A stretch of DNA of 64,000 bases from the NCBI GenBank assembly GCA_022578605.1, contig MU394104.1, positions 62,001 through 126,000 on the forward strand, given 5' to 3'. How positions within the stretch are numbered: position 1 is the first letter of the stretch; each line of letters opens with the position of its first letter. A program made the position numbers and the translations under genes. This DNA comes from Camillea tinctor. Taxonomy: Eukaryota > Ascomycota > Sordariomycetes > Xylariales > Xylariaceae. Below the pieces are notes generated by a model. It had not been told where the DNA came from and made no database searches. It saw only the letters and a list, made by a program, of their open reading frames with translations. This document shows positions 24,968-35,754 of the stretch, in pieces.

Positions 24968-26740
24968 ATGACTGACGTCGCTAGCCCAGAAGACAGCTAT
25001 CCGTCGCCTCCCCTGCATTATTCGCCTTCCGATAAGCCCACACTAGGATCCCTCTACGAGCACGTCTCCATGTCGTCCTCATCCTCGCCGCATGCGGCGC
25101 CGGAGAAGAGCCCGCTCTCATCTTTGAACCTCAATTTTCTAAAAACGCTGAACGATAAGAGGACCACTCGAGATGGCAACCCGCCGAAGCGACGGGGGCC
25201 GAAACCCGATAGCAAGCCTGCTCTAACTCGTCGCCAGGAGCTGAATCGCCAGGCGCAAAGGTACGCATGAGATATAAGGCGAACAAAAAAGAATAATTGA
25301 TGCTGATGATGAATTCTGCCCTCATCCCGTAGAACACACCGAGAGCGCAAGGAGCTGTACATCAAAGCACTTGAGGACGAGGTCTTACGGCTGAAGGAAG
25401 TCTTCAGCAACGTCTCACAGGACAAGGATAAGCTCGCCGAGGAGAACCGACAGCTAAAGAACATCCTGCACCAGAACGGGCTGTCCCACACGGCGGCCGC
25501 CGGCGCCCTGGACGACGTGATCAGCAACCCGAGCCTGGGGTACACGTCCAGCGGCAGCATCTCGGGCAGCTACGCGCCGGGCTCCAGCAGCACAGCGTAC
25601 ACCCCGCCGCTGACGTCGATATCGACGGTGCCGTCCATGTCGAACTCGGGCCAGCTGATGGCGGGCGGTGCAGCGGCTCCCCACGGCCTGGGCCACCAGC
25701 AGCCATCGTCCGCGCATGGCAGCGGCGTGGACTACGATCAGGCTGGGATTGATTTCGTGTTAACGTACGATAACCCCGTTGACCCCTCGAAGGCATACAT
25801 GTCACCCCCACACCAATGAAATAAGAAAAAAAAAATAAGGGCAAGTCGCCTCACCTTTTAAGGGGGGAGAGGAGGAAGTGAGGAGGGAGGAGGGAGGAGG
25901 GAAAAGGGAGGGCTTTCTTAGGAGAGAGTGAGAGAGCGAGAGTGAGCCCCTTTCTCCCCTTCCCTCCTCCCGTTCTCTCTCCCCCCCTCTCTCGCCTTTC
26001 CCCTTTTCTCTTTTTCCCTCCCCCCCCATCATTCTAAAAAGATGTTGGGGGGTTTTTATTACCGTTATTGCCTGGGAAGACCGAAGAGAAAAAAAAACAG
26101 TGTAGCTAATTACAGCGATTGGCGGCGGCCCCCCTTTGTTTTCTTGTTTTTACAGGCTCGAGAAACCGTGCATGGAACACCTTCCGTGGCTGCTCGAGCG
26201 AGCCAGCGAGACGGGCGGCGAGGTCTGCGGCCACGCGCTCATGGCCTCGTGCCCCCCCGAGCCCTTCCCCGAGCTCAACAGCGAGATCCCGTTCGGCTTC
26301 GCGCACGCCGGCGCCGCCGAGAAGGGCCAGCAACAACACCACCACCAGCCTCCCCTGCGGACCTGGGAGCTGTCCAAGGGCGACCTAGCTACCCTGCTCG
26401 ACCTGAGCAAGAGGCTCGACCTCGACGGAGAGATCACGCCCGTCATGGCTTGGGGCATGATCCTGGCGCACCCGCGGCTGACGGAGCTGCGGCGCGAAGA
26501 CTTTGAGAAGATCATGGATGACCTGAAGGGCAAGGTCCGATGCTACGGGTACGTATCTTCTTCCTTTTCTTTTTCTTCCCTTCCGTTTTTTTCCCCTAGG
26601 TCCTATCTTTTTATAGGAAGCTCACTAACCGTCTCACCTCTTCCCTCTCCAGCTTCGGCGCGGTTATGGAAGAGTTCGAGGTGCGCGATGCTCTAAATGC
26701 CGCACTATCCTCCAAGCCAGAGGTAGGCGTGATCTACTAG
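24968..26740 (+). CDS. bZIP transcription factor (four exons)
   Basis: Exons 24968-25260, 25333-25764, 26156-26548 and 26653-26740 give 401 residues; introns are 72, 391 and 104 bp, each GT-AG and in frame. The basic region is completed by splicing exon 1 to exon 2: NRQAQR|THRERK at about residues 93-104, a Yap-like variant of NxxAQxxxR. A leucine zipper follows (about 108-140, ALEDEVLRLKEVF onward). The second splice joins DFVLT to LEKPCMEH, and the C-terminal domain (about 243-401, with a Cys-rich ERASETGGEVCGHALMASC stretch) is of a kind I associate with a group of ascomycete bZIP proteins without knowing its function. ATG 24968 has a good context (AAAATGAC); an in-frame ATG at 24863 would add 35 residues. 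Retention of intron 2 would end the protein at 25817-25819, after 259 residues. The domain is certain; target genes are unknown. Confidence 0.88.
25861..26028. repeat. Purine tract followed by complementary pyrimidine tract inside bZIP intron 2
   Basis: An almost pure G/A stretch (25861-25912, extended loosely to 25946) is followed by an almost pure C/T stretch (25947-26028). The two can pair imperfectly as a long hairpin in the pre-mRNA, and the duplex is a candidate for triplex (H-DNA) formation. It accounts for most of the unusual 391-bp length of this intron. Confidence 0.75.
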
Positions 26741-27877
26741 GCGCGAGGACGAGGGGGGTGGCACGCATGCTCGTGATGAGAGGGGGGGTGTCAGACATAG
26801 CAAGTAGTAGGTGTGAAAATTTAGTGTCTATGTAGTCGATGAAGCGGGAGTTGGTTTTCGAAATAGGGGGTAATGAGGCCGTATGGTCTATTCTAGTCTA
26901 AGCTACCTACTTATCGCTTTTTTATTTATTTATTGGTTTAATTTACTTTATAAAATTCCTTCATGTTTATAAGACAAGTTTGGTTCTATTTTGTTGTTAG
27001 CTACCAGGTCGCAATGCATCTTTCAGGGAAGAGCAGAAGACGGCGATGATCTAAATGCCAACACTTCATATCCATAAGTAGGTACTTACACGGCTCGGTT
27101 AAGCAACTCCTACATCAACAATAAACCAATGGTATTCTCTTCAAAATAGCTCACAACATGACAATATCTCGACCTGCACTGCCCTGCCCAGCACAATATA
27201 GCTCCGTGCCTATAAGATCGATCCGATCTAGCTTGAATGATACGTGCAGAAGGTGGCAAACCACACACCGATGTCCACCTCGTACATTTACCAGAACAGG
27301 AAATAAACTAACCTAGATGCATCTGGACGTTATAATACATGCAATAGCGTAGTGATTTGTTTTTTATCTTCTTCTCCTGTTACATTGCCGAAGCTGTTGC
27401 GTTACCGTTGCTATGAGTGATTTGTACCCGGCTGCCAGGGTATATACTTACATACTACTTAATTATTGATAATTACTATGTACTTCCGTCTGTTATATTC
27501 CGTATAGGTATAACGGATATGTACGCAACACAGTAGAATTTACCGTATGCGATGTACAGCTAGTAACTTCTCAATGACAGGAATTAAACTGTGACAGCTG
27601 GCTGCCAGCTGTGGACTCCCGAGCGTGCCACTTGCCCACCCCCACACCCCACCAAAACGCAGGTTGTGGTAAAAATATTCAGCATCTTCTCACAAATTTC
27701 GCCTCGCCTCACTAGCTGCGGGCTCAGCAATCGAGAAATCCAAGCTTTGATTTAAACCAAGGCTTTTTTTTATTTTACTTTACTTTTTTTTAAATTCCCT
27801 AACGGACACATCCTTACTATCTTAAAGGTAGTTTTTTATAAAGCATTAATCAATCGCCAAACTCGGTTCATTACATC
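26741..27877. other. Spacer containing the eIF3d promoter
   Basis: 1.1 kb between two co-directional genes. The first part is probably bZIP 3' UTR. A perfect palindrome with two CAGCTG cores lies at 27594-27612, and a T-rich tract (27763-27792) directly precedes the eIF3d leader. No coding evidence. Confidence 0.7.
27594..27612. promoter_or_regulatory. 19-bp palindrome with paired CAGCTG (E-box-like) cores
   Basis: ACAGCTGGC and GCCAGCTGT flank a single T, making a perfect inverted repeat about 265 bp upstream of the eIF3d start. CAGCTG is an E-box core bound by bHLH factors; use as a regulatory site here is inference. Confidence 0.4.
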
Positions 27878-29750
27878 ATGGCCACTACTCCGTTGGCCGA
27901 CCTGATCTCGGCCCTGCCTGAGGGCGATGGATGGGGTCCTCCCGTCTCCAGCGAGACGACACTGAACGGTGTTCCCTATGCGCCCTTCTCAAAAGGTGAT
28001 AAGCTAGGACGCATGGCGGATTGGACTGCCGACAGCAAAGATGGCAGAGATGGCCGTGGTGGAAGACAACAGTACAACCGCAACTACAGAGGTATGGAAG
28101 ATACTTATAAATCTTTTTCTTTTTCAAGCTCTGGAATCTCGTATGACTAATGTGATATTTCCTCTATGTCCAACAGACCAGCAGATCTACGGTGCCGGTA
28201 GTGCCGCCCTGTTTGCTGCTCCCGTTGCCGAGGACGAGAACACCTTCTCCGTTGTCAGCCGTGAACCCACGAAAACGAGATACGGCCGGGGCGCCGTCTT
28301 CACCCGCGGCCGCGGTCAACGAGGTGCTCGTACAGATACTCGGGGTGGCCGCACAACGCTGCAGCGCTCTGGTCGGGGTGGTCAACAAGGCTATGGATAC
28401 GATAGCCGCGGTGGACGTTCGAATGCGCCCCGGGGTCGCCGCTTTGGGTGGAAGGACTACGACAAGCCGACCCGGAACCGCGATGCCTCCATCAACATCA
28501 AGCCTGACTGGCAACTGCTGGAAGAGATTGACTTCAACCGGCTGAGCAAGCTCAACCTCGATGCGGACGACGGTGAGGATATTGACAGCTATGGTTTCCT
28601 CTACTACTACGACCGGTCGTTCGACAAGCAGCCCGTAAAGACAGCCGAGAGAAGATTGACAGCCTTGGACCGCGCTGCCTACAATGTTACAACTTCGTCA
28701 GACCCCGTCATTCAGGAGCTTGCCGAGAAGGAAGAGGCTACCATCTTCGCCACCGACAGCATCCTCTCTATGCTCATGTGCTCGACACGCTCTGTATACC
28801 CCTGGGACATTGTTATTGTACGACAGGGCAACAAGATCTTCCTTGACAAGCGCGATAACGCTGCGCTGGACATGGTGACTGTGAACGAGAACGCTGCAGA
28901 TGCTCCCCTCGAAGCCTCGGAGGGTAACAAGGATGGCGTCAACCAGCCCCCTGCTTTGGCAGAGGAGGCTACCTACATCAACCACAACTTCGCCAACCAG
29001 GTTGTCCTGGAGAACGAATCGCAGAAGGTGGAGATGCCTCACGCCAACCCATTCTACAATGCCTCGGAGGAGACTGAGCCTCCGGCTAGCAAGGCCTACA
29101 AATACCGCAAGTTCGACCTGTCGACTAGCGAGGAAGACCCGATGTACCTTATCGTCCGGACCGAGCTTGACGCGGTACAGAAGAACGCCATCAGCGGCGA
29201 GGACCAATACCTCACTGTCAAGGCTCTTAACGAGTTCGACAACAAGGCCCAGGGCAGCGGCGGTGCCTTGGACTGGAGAACAAAGCTTGTCAGCGCCCGT
29301 GGTGCCGTTGTGGCGACTGAGATGAAGAACAACAGTGTCAAACTTGCTCGGTGGACCGTGCAGAGCATCCTTTCCAAGGCTGACATCATGAAGCTTGGGT
29401 TAGTAATTAACTGCCTTTTCTTATTTACATACATACATACACATTAGCTAACATGGGTGTACAGTTTCGTATCTCGTGCTAACCCCAAGACGAACGATAA
29501 GCATGTCATCTTGGGCGTCATTGGCTGGAAACCCAAGGATTTCGCCAACCAGATGAACCTTTCTCTCTCCAACGGTTGGGGTATCGTCCGCACTATTGCG
29601 GACATGTGCCTGAAGCGCGAAGAGGGCAAGTTTGTGCTAGTCAAGGACCCTAACAAGTCGATTCTTAGACTGTATGAGGTCCCTGCCGGCAGCTTTGATG
29701 ACGAAGGCGACGACGAAGAAGTCGGTGCTATGGAGCCCGTGGAGGAATGA
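27878..29750 (+). CDS. EIF3D: Translation initiation factor eIF3 subunit D
   Basis: Three exons, 27878-28091, 28177-29398 and 29465-29750, give 573 residues; introns of 85 bp (donor GTATGG, acceptor CAACAG, CTAAT branch site) and 66 bp (GTTAGT/TACAG) keep frame. The N-terminal [16 protein letters not shown], an Arg/Gly-rich block at about residues 100-150 (several RGG and RGR steps), the [10 protein letters not shown] segment and the long conserved body ending in an acidic tail are characteristic of eIF3d (Moe1 in fission yeast). eIF3d is a peripheral eIF3 subunit that contacts mRNA near the exit channel and binds the 5' cap on selected mRNAs in animals. Length fits the family. The start is the first ATG in the frame. 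RPE follows 590 bp downstream on the same strand. Confidence 0.95.
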
Positions 29751-30340
29751 TTGGTGACCGAATAGGAGAAAAAATAACAAGCATAGAAACAGCTCTCAGA
29801 TTCACCTAACCCCCCCAGGGTTATAGGGAGGCGAGAGATCTAGTGAAAATAATTCAGTCTATACCTACCCAAATAAAAGATTCCACTGTTTATCTCTTAA
29901 TTTTATATTGTCGTCTGGGTATTCAACCGGTATTCAACGTCTGGTTCACATGACGCCGTCGTGTGTTTTAGTATCTAGTCGTGGTTGTGGCGGCTTCAAT
30001 ACGTCAGGGTGTGCCCCACCCCCACTATATAGGGCAATTGAGATGGGCGATGGAGATCATGTTTGCCCCGCTATAGCTAACCTCTACCCACCTAAGCAAC
30101 TACGTAAGAGTACTAGGTTAGGTTATATATTTATTATAAACCACTTTCACCTGCTTGCTTACTTTTATCTTCTCCCTAATTACATACCTACCCACAGTGA
30201 TCCACGAACTATTTTCCCCCATTTTTTTTTCGTTTACCTCTTCTAACACTATACATAGCTTCTGGCTATCTCGTTTTGTATATCCCGCAAATTCGCAGTA
30301 TATTCCTCAGTCCCAAACCACCCGTTCGAAGCGACGAACC
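29751..30340. other. Spacer between eIF3d and RPE
   Basis: 590 bp with the eIF3d 3' end, a TAGGTTAGGTTATATATTTAT stretch near 30113-30133 that could act in RPE transcription, and a CT-rich leader before the RPE ATG. No coding evidence. Confidence 0.6.
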
Positions 30341-31424
30341 ATGGCTCCCAATCCCATCATAGCTCCCTCGATCCTGTCTGCAGATTTTGCGCAACTGGGC
30401 GCTGACTGTAAGCGGACAATGGATCAGGGGGCTGACTGGCTTCACGTCGATATCATGTACGTGTACGACGATATACAGAATCACCCAAGCCTCTACTCGT
30501 CCGCACGTCTCTCAAGTCTACAAGACTAGATAGAACCGATAAACAGTTTGCTAACTTGATGTTGTTGTTCTTTTACCTTCGCAACTTCAGGGATGGCCAC
30601 TTCGTGCCCAACATCACCTTCGGCGCACCGGTGGTCGCCAAGGTGCGGAAACACGTCGATAAACCAACTGCAAAGTACGGACGCGGGACGTTCGACTGCC
30701 ATATGATGATCGCCGAGGTAAAAGAGACCTGCCACCCAACATAATGGCCCTCCTCCCAGCCATTTATGCCTCAATATAAGATCAAAATGGCTGATATGAG
30801 GATTTCATCCGATTTTTGTGGCCTGTAGCCGAAGAAATGGGTCAAGGAATTCAAGAACGCCGGTTGCGATTTGTACTGCTTCCACTATGAGGCCGCCTTC
30901 TCGAGCGCCGCCGAGACCCCCGACGGCAAGACCGAGGAGAAGACGAACCCGAAGGAGCTCATACGCTATATTCACGACCAGGGCATATTGGCTGGAATCG
31001 CGCTCAAGCCTATGACGGGTGTTGAGGTGCTAACCGAGCTGCTCGAGAGTCCGGATGAGAAGGAGAGACCGGACGTGAGTTTCATCCCATTGCTATTTTA
31101 TATTATGACTATATCTGGCGCAGAAAGTGGACTAACCTGTCTTGTTCTTCGAAACTATAGATGGTCCTGATCATGACGGTTGAACCAGGTTTCGGTGGCC
31201 AGAAGTTCATGGCCTCGGAACTGCCTAAAGTTCAGGAGCTGCGCAAAAGGTACCCGGAGCTGAACATCGAGGTTGACGGCGGCCTCGGCCCCGGAACCAT
31301 CGATCAGGCTGCCGATGCCGGCGCCAATGTCATCGTCGCCGGCAGTGCCGTCTTCGGGGCTCAGGACCCGGCTGGTGTCATCGCCCTGCTGCGAGAAACC
31401 GTGCAAAGGAAATCCAGTCTGTAA
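30341..31424 (+). CDS. RPE1: Ribulose-5-phosphate 3-epimerase
   Basis: Four exons (30341-30456, 30591-30717, 30829-31074, 31161-31424) encode 250 residues; introns of 134, 111 and 86 bp all have GT-AG ends and preserve frame. The enzyme interconverts ribulose 5-phosphate and xylulose 5-phosphate in the non-oxidative pentose phosphate pathway, in the cytosol. Signature blocks of the TIM-barrel family are present: APSILSADF near the N terminus, the metal and catalytic block [16 protein letters not shown] (H35, D37, intron 1 splitting M39), the phosphate-loop region [12 protein letters not shown], and [20 protein letters not shown] with the catalytic Asp of VDGG. A Lys/Glu-rich insert ([17 protein letters not shown]) extends the central loop, as in other fungal enzymes. 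Start context is good (ACCATGGC). Confidence 0.96.
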
Positions 31425-33595
31425 ACTCGTAGCTGAACATGAGTCACCGGCTATAGAAAAATAAAATTAACAAAAGGAAATAGTTGGTTCAGTACATGAA
31501 ATATCTGCCTCTACCTAAGTCTTATCCAACCTAATATCAACTCGGCCGTGTAACATGGAATATGCTGTCATATAGCGGCTTTGGATTTATCTACTGGCTC
31601 GCTAGTTCTTTAACTCCGGCTTTGAATAGCATAAGAGAATTTTTTGAGAAGAAAAGAAGAAGAAAATTCTCACGTAGGCACAATCCCTGTTAGGTTATTT
31701 CACGGATGGCTCGCATTAGTCTCCCGCAGTTTACATATGAAGGAGAGAGGGTTGTATATTCAAACCAATGGTTAAGATGCTGGACTGAAATATGTATCTA
31801 GCCGTACTAGTACTATGTGCATATATGGTTACACATATATATTGTACTAATATTGCGTCTTTAGAGGTAAATGACTGGCGTTAGGATTCAAGCCACGCGG
31901 ATGATATGACAAGGAGAGGGGGAGAGGGTCTTAGAGCGCCTATTTTCGTAACTAGGTAGGCGTATGATCGCAGTTCTACATAAGCTGCCTATCATATTTC
32001 TCTCCCTTCCTTAATGGAGGCTGTGGATATAGAAAGTTGAGCATGCAGCGGCCGTCTCTGCAGAGGCACACATGACAGATACTGTAGATCGGTCTTGGGA
32101 GATATATTTGAGAGAAAATGATGAGAGATCAGTTAGGCCACCATGGGGAATCGCCCATAATATCTGGTTCACCGGGCTAAGAGGCTCATGTACTCTGATG
32201 ATGTGGATAGTCCGGTAGGTGAAAAGGTGGAAGGGCGGGACGGGGTCCGCTCGCTGACACCAGCACTCTACCTAGGTTATTTTGAGATGCTCTTCGTAAG
32301 GGAAGCAGGCTTGGGTAGGACATAGGCATGGCATAGTTTAATAAGGCTAGTACTAGTAGTCAGTAGTATAACCTGCGTGAGTAGTATTGTGTGAAACGAG
32401 GGTTTTTCTCTCCCTTCCCGTCCACACAAGCACATACACATACACACACACCATCGGATCCGCCACGGACGCCAGTGAAACGCTATATCACATGTTCTTA
32501 AATATAATGATGACGGTGTGCTAATAATATAAGTGAAAAGCACATACATATTCTACCCGTGCTACGCTGACAGATGCAGCCAGCCAGCCGGTTACTTGGT
32601 CTCCCCTCTCCACCCATCCCACTGTCTTCCAACTAGGTGTCGAGACCGAACTCTCCATGGACTAGACTGACTAGGTTAACTAACTAGCTATCTGGCTGAC
32701 TGGCTGGGCTGGCTGGACTGTACCTTAAGAGGATTCGTAGGCTGCTGATACCCGGATTCTTGCTCTCTTAACAGAGAGGCATGGGATCTCCCTAACCTAA
32801 TCAAGTCCAAGTTTAGGTTCCCAAATCTCCGCCACATGCAAGACAAGAGAAGAGCATGTAACTAGTTACTAGCCCTCCCCTCTCTTATCTCTCGTACGTG
32901 TATACAGGCTAGAAGGCAAGGGGGCCTTTTTTTTAGCTGTAGTTTGATGACACTTGCTTCTCGGACATAGAATCAAACTACGAGACAAAGATGGGGGCTG
33001 CAATACGACATTGAGATTTTGACAACAAGACCCCCCCCCCTTCCCTAAACCGGGGAAAACTAACATGCTATAGGAATGGATAGTGAACTCTATAGGCCCA
33101 CTAGGGCCCCGGTATTACTAACTCTATACTACTTATGAATATACATGGGCTATAGAGCCAGACTGGAAGATTTCCTATTTTTCCTTCTCCTTTCGTTCCT
33201 TTCTTTTTATCCACCAGATTTGGGGCTTGCGGGATATTACGGACTTTACTAGTATGGAGAACACCCGTTAGGAAGTTAGGGATACCCTAACCATTAGATG
33301 CCCAACGCATTTTCTCTCTCTATGTCCGAGTCAGCCGTTGGACCCAGCCAAGTGTCCTATAATTAATATAGAACTCATGATAGTAGTACCATGAATAAGA
33401 AGCAATAGGAAGGGGTCGACAAAGTGGCAAGTACTTAAGGAAATGCCTATCTCGTCATGTATTCAAATAAACTAGTTCATCTACTATCCCACGCCACGGA
33501 GCCGAGGACTCCTGTTCCACATACCTTATACTCAGACTGGTCTTTCCCAATTGCATCATATTGATATCCTTGGTATGAGAATAATTTCTTAAACC
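31425..33595. other. 2.2 kb gene-free spacer
   Basis: Contains the RPE 3' end and the reductase upstream region. A/G- and C-rich short tracts occur near 31640 and 33033. No frame carries a recognisable protein or splice evidence. Confidence 0.65.
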
Positions 33596-34639
33596 ATGAG
33601 TACCGAAACTATCCTTGTAACCGGTGCCAATGGCTTCCTTGCCCTTCACATTATCCAACAGGCTCTTGCTAGAGGGTGGAATATCGTAGGCACAGTCCGA
33701 TCTGAAAAGAGCGCGGAAAAAGTAAAGTCGCTCTTTCCTGACGGTGGGTCGCGGCTATGTCTGGTCTACATCGCAGACCTCGCCAATGTCGCCACTTACG
33801 AGCCCCCCTTCAAGGAGCATAGCATCACCGCAGTCATCAACGCCGCGGCGCCGCTTGTCCACAACCCAAAGGACCTGAAGGCCGACATAGTGGACCCTGC
33901 CATTAACAGCTGCCTCGCTGTCATGGAAGCGGCAAACAAATACGGCGGCTCGGCGCTTAAGCGCGTCATCCACGTCGGCAGCTGTATCTCAACTCTAGAC
34001 TTCAGCCTGGGTAATGCACCAGGAAAGACGTACTCGTCCAACGATTGGTGTCATATAACCTACGACGAGGCCATAAGCAGCAACGAGATGCTAGCGTATG
34101 CGGGGGCAAAGACGCTGAGCGAACGTGCCATGTGGGATTTCATCATAAAGGAGCTGCCGAGCTTCGATTTCATCGTAGTCCTGCCTGCGTGTATGTTCGG
34201 ACCGCACATCGATGGTGTGGATTTAGAACATCTTAACGTGAGCAGTCACATGCTTTGGGAACTGCCAGCGCCTAGCGATGATCCGAGCCCGTATAACTCG
34301 TTCCACCTAGGTCACTGGGTGGACGTGAGGGACGTGGCGAAGGCGCTACTGTTAGCCATAGTGACGCCGACAGCGGCTGGAGAGCGTTTCATGGCGGCAC
34401 AGCGCACGCACTGGCAATTCGTCCGGGACGCGGCACGCGAAATCAACGACGAGCTCAGGAGTCGGATCGACCCTGGTACGCCGGGCGCGGGAGAAGCAGC
34501 CGAAGACACCACGTACGATGTCGACGGGACCAAGCTAACGACAATCTTGGGTATAGAGTATACGCCTCTCTTTAATTCGTTGAAGGAATCATATGAGCAG
34601 CTCCTAGAGGCGGAGAAGAAGCAAAAAGGGGGCGCGTAA
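33596..34639 (+). CDS. Extended SDR: NAD(P)-dependent aldehyde/ketone reductase (Gre2/dihydroflavonol-reductase type)
   Basis: A single exon of 347 residues. The N-terminal Rossmann fold starts with the glycine motif TGANGFLALH (residues 9-18), and the catalytic pair Y168-x3-K172 lies in AYAGAKTLSERAMW, with the probable active-site serine S129 in HVGSCIS. Basic R35 and K38 after the second strand suggest NADPH preference. The pattern is that of extended SDR enzymes related to yeast Gre2 and plant dihydroflavonol/cinnamoyl-CoA reductases, which reduce aldehydes or ketones; the substrate cannot be predicted. The frame runs from the only suitable ATG (33596) to TAA at 34637. No biosynthetic partner genes (PKS, NRPS, P450) lie nearby, so a general detoxification or metabolic role is more likely than a cluster role. 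Confidence 0.9.
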   Translation: MSTETILVTGANGFLALHIIQQALARGWNIVGTVRSEKSAEKVKSLFPDGGSRLCLVYIADLANVATYEPPFKEHSITAVINAAAPLVHNPKDLKADIVDPAINSCLAVMEAANKYGGSALKRVIHVGSCISTLDFSLGNAPGKTYSSNDWCHITYDEAISSNEMLAYAGAKTLSERAMWDFIIKELPSFDFIVVLPACMFGPHIDGVDLEHLNVSSHMLWELPAPSDDPSPYNSFHLGHWVDVRDVAKALLLAIVTPTAAGERFMAAQRTHWQFVRDAAREINDELRSRIDPGTPGAGEAAEDTTYDVDGTKLTTILGIEYTPLFNSLKESYEQLLEAEKKQKGGA

Positions 34640-35754
34640 CAAAGGAGGGAAGGGAGGGAGAGGAGATGAAGGGGGGCTGTTGCAATGCATTGTTTTTTCC
34701 TGATACCTACTACTACTATAACTGTACATACTTACCCCAGGGAGTAGAACCTGGCCATCGTGCATATATAACGGGAATATAAGGTAGTGTACATAATGAT
34801 ATCAGATATCAGATTATCTTAAGACAGGAGTGATGAAGATGAAAGGTGGATTGGAACTATCAAGGCATGTGAGCGCTTGTCGGCTATAATTATGCTCCTA
34901 TAATATGTCGAGATAGACCAGAAGCAGCGCAAGGCCTAGATTAGTTTTGTAGTTACTGGTTGGTCTGAGGGACTGGCTCAGCTAGCCATGAACGAATAGC
35001 TGCATGAGTGAAGTTCTAGAAAGAGACGTGATTAGATGTTAGATGCCGCGGTGAACCCCCACCACCCTTAACCGCCAACGCGCCTCCAATGCTATAAGCT
35101 AGAAGGGTATGACGGCGTCAAGACTGCATAGTGCATGACTGGTACCTTAGGTTTGCAGTGTTTCAATAAGCAGAAATGGAGACGGTATGTGCATAATGAG
35201 CGCTTGTTTTGCCATGCGGATCAAGGAAAGATTAGAAGTTGGGAAAAGATGGAAGATGTAAGGTGGAAGACGGGAAGAGAGAAGATGAATGGAGGAGAAA
35301 GCAACCCAAGCTAGAACTTGAACTTGAAGATAACTTTATTACTAACCTAGTTGATGACCTCAACCTTGGAACTTTAAACAAGTGAGGAGTGGAGTGGAAG
35401 GAAGGAGGGGCGGATCGGGTCGGGAAATGGACCCACCTTAGCATCCCCCTCGATCGGGCGGTGAAAGATCAAACGGCGCAAAAGCGCAGTCTTAGACTCT
35501 TTAGCTCCATTTTCTGCCGTCTTTTTTGCCATTGGAAAAATATTTGAAGAATGATCGATCCATCTATCTTCTATATATCGTACCACTCGGGCATGAAATC
35601 GCAAGATTTACCCTGCACAATCACAATTGAACCCTAATTATTTATTATTATTATTATTTTCTTTTCTTTGGGGCCTCACAATAATTTAATTTAATTTATA
35701 ATTTTATGAAATCACCATTTAGCGAACTCAATTGCGTAACCATACGATCCAACC
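34640..35754. other. 1.1 kb spacer
   Basis: 3' end of the reductase and upstream region of the prolyl hydroxylase gene. A TTA/ATT-rich block near 35637-35700 directly precedes the hydroxylase leader. No coding evidence. Confidence 0.65.

Noticed and set aside
25765..25819. bZIP protein ending at the TGA at 25817
   Set aside because: A GT donor at 25765 and acceptor at 26155 join DFVLT to LEKPCMEH in frame, so the full-length product continues; the short form is kept only as a retention isoform.
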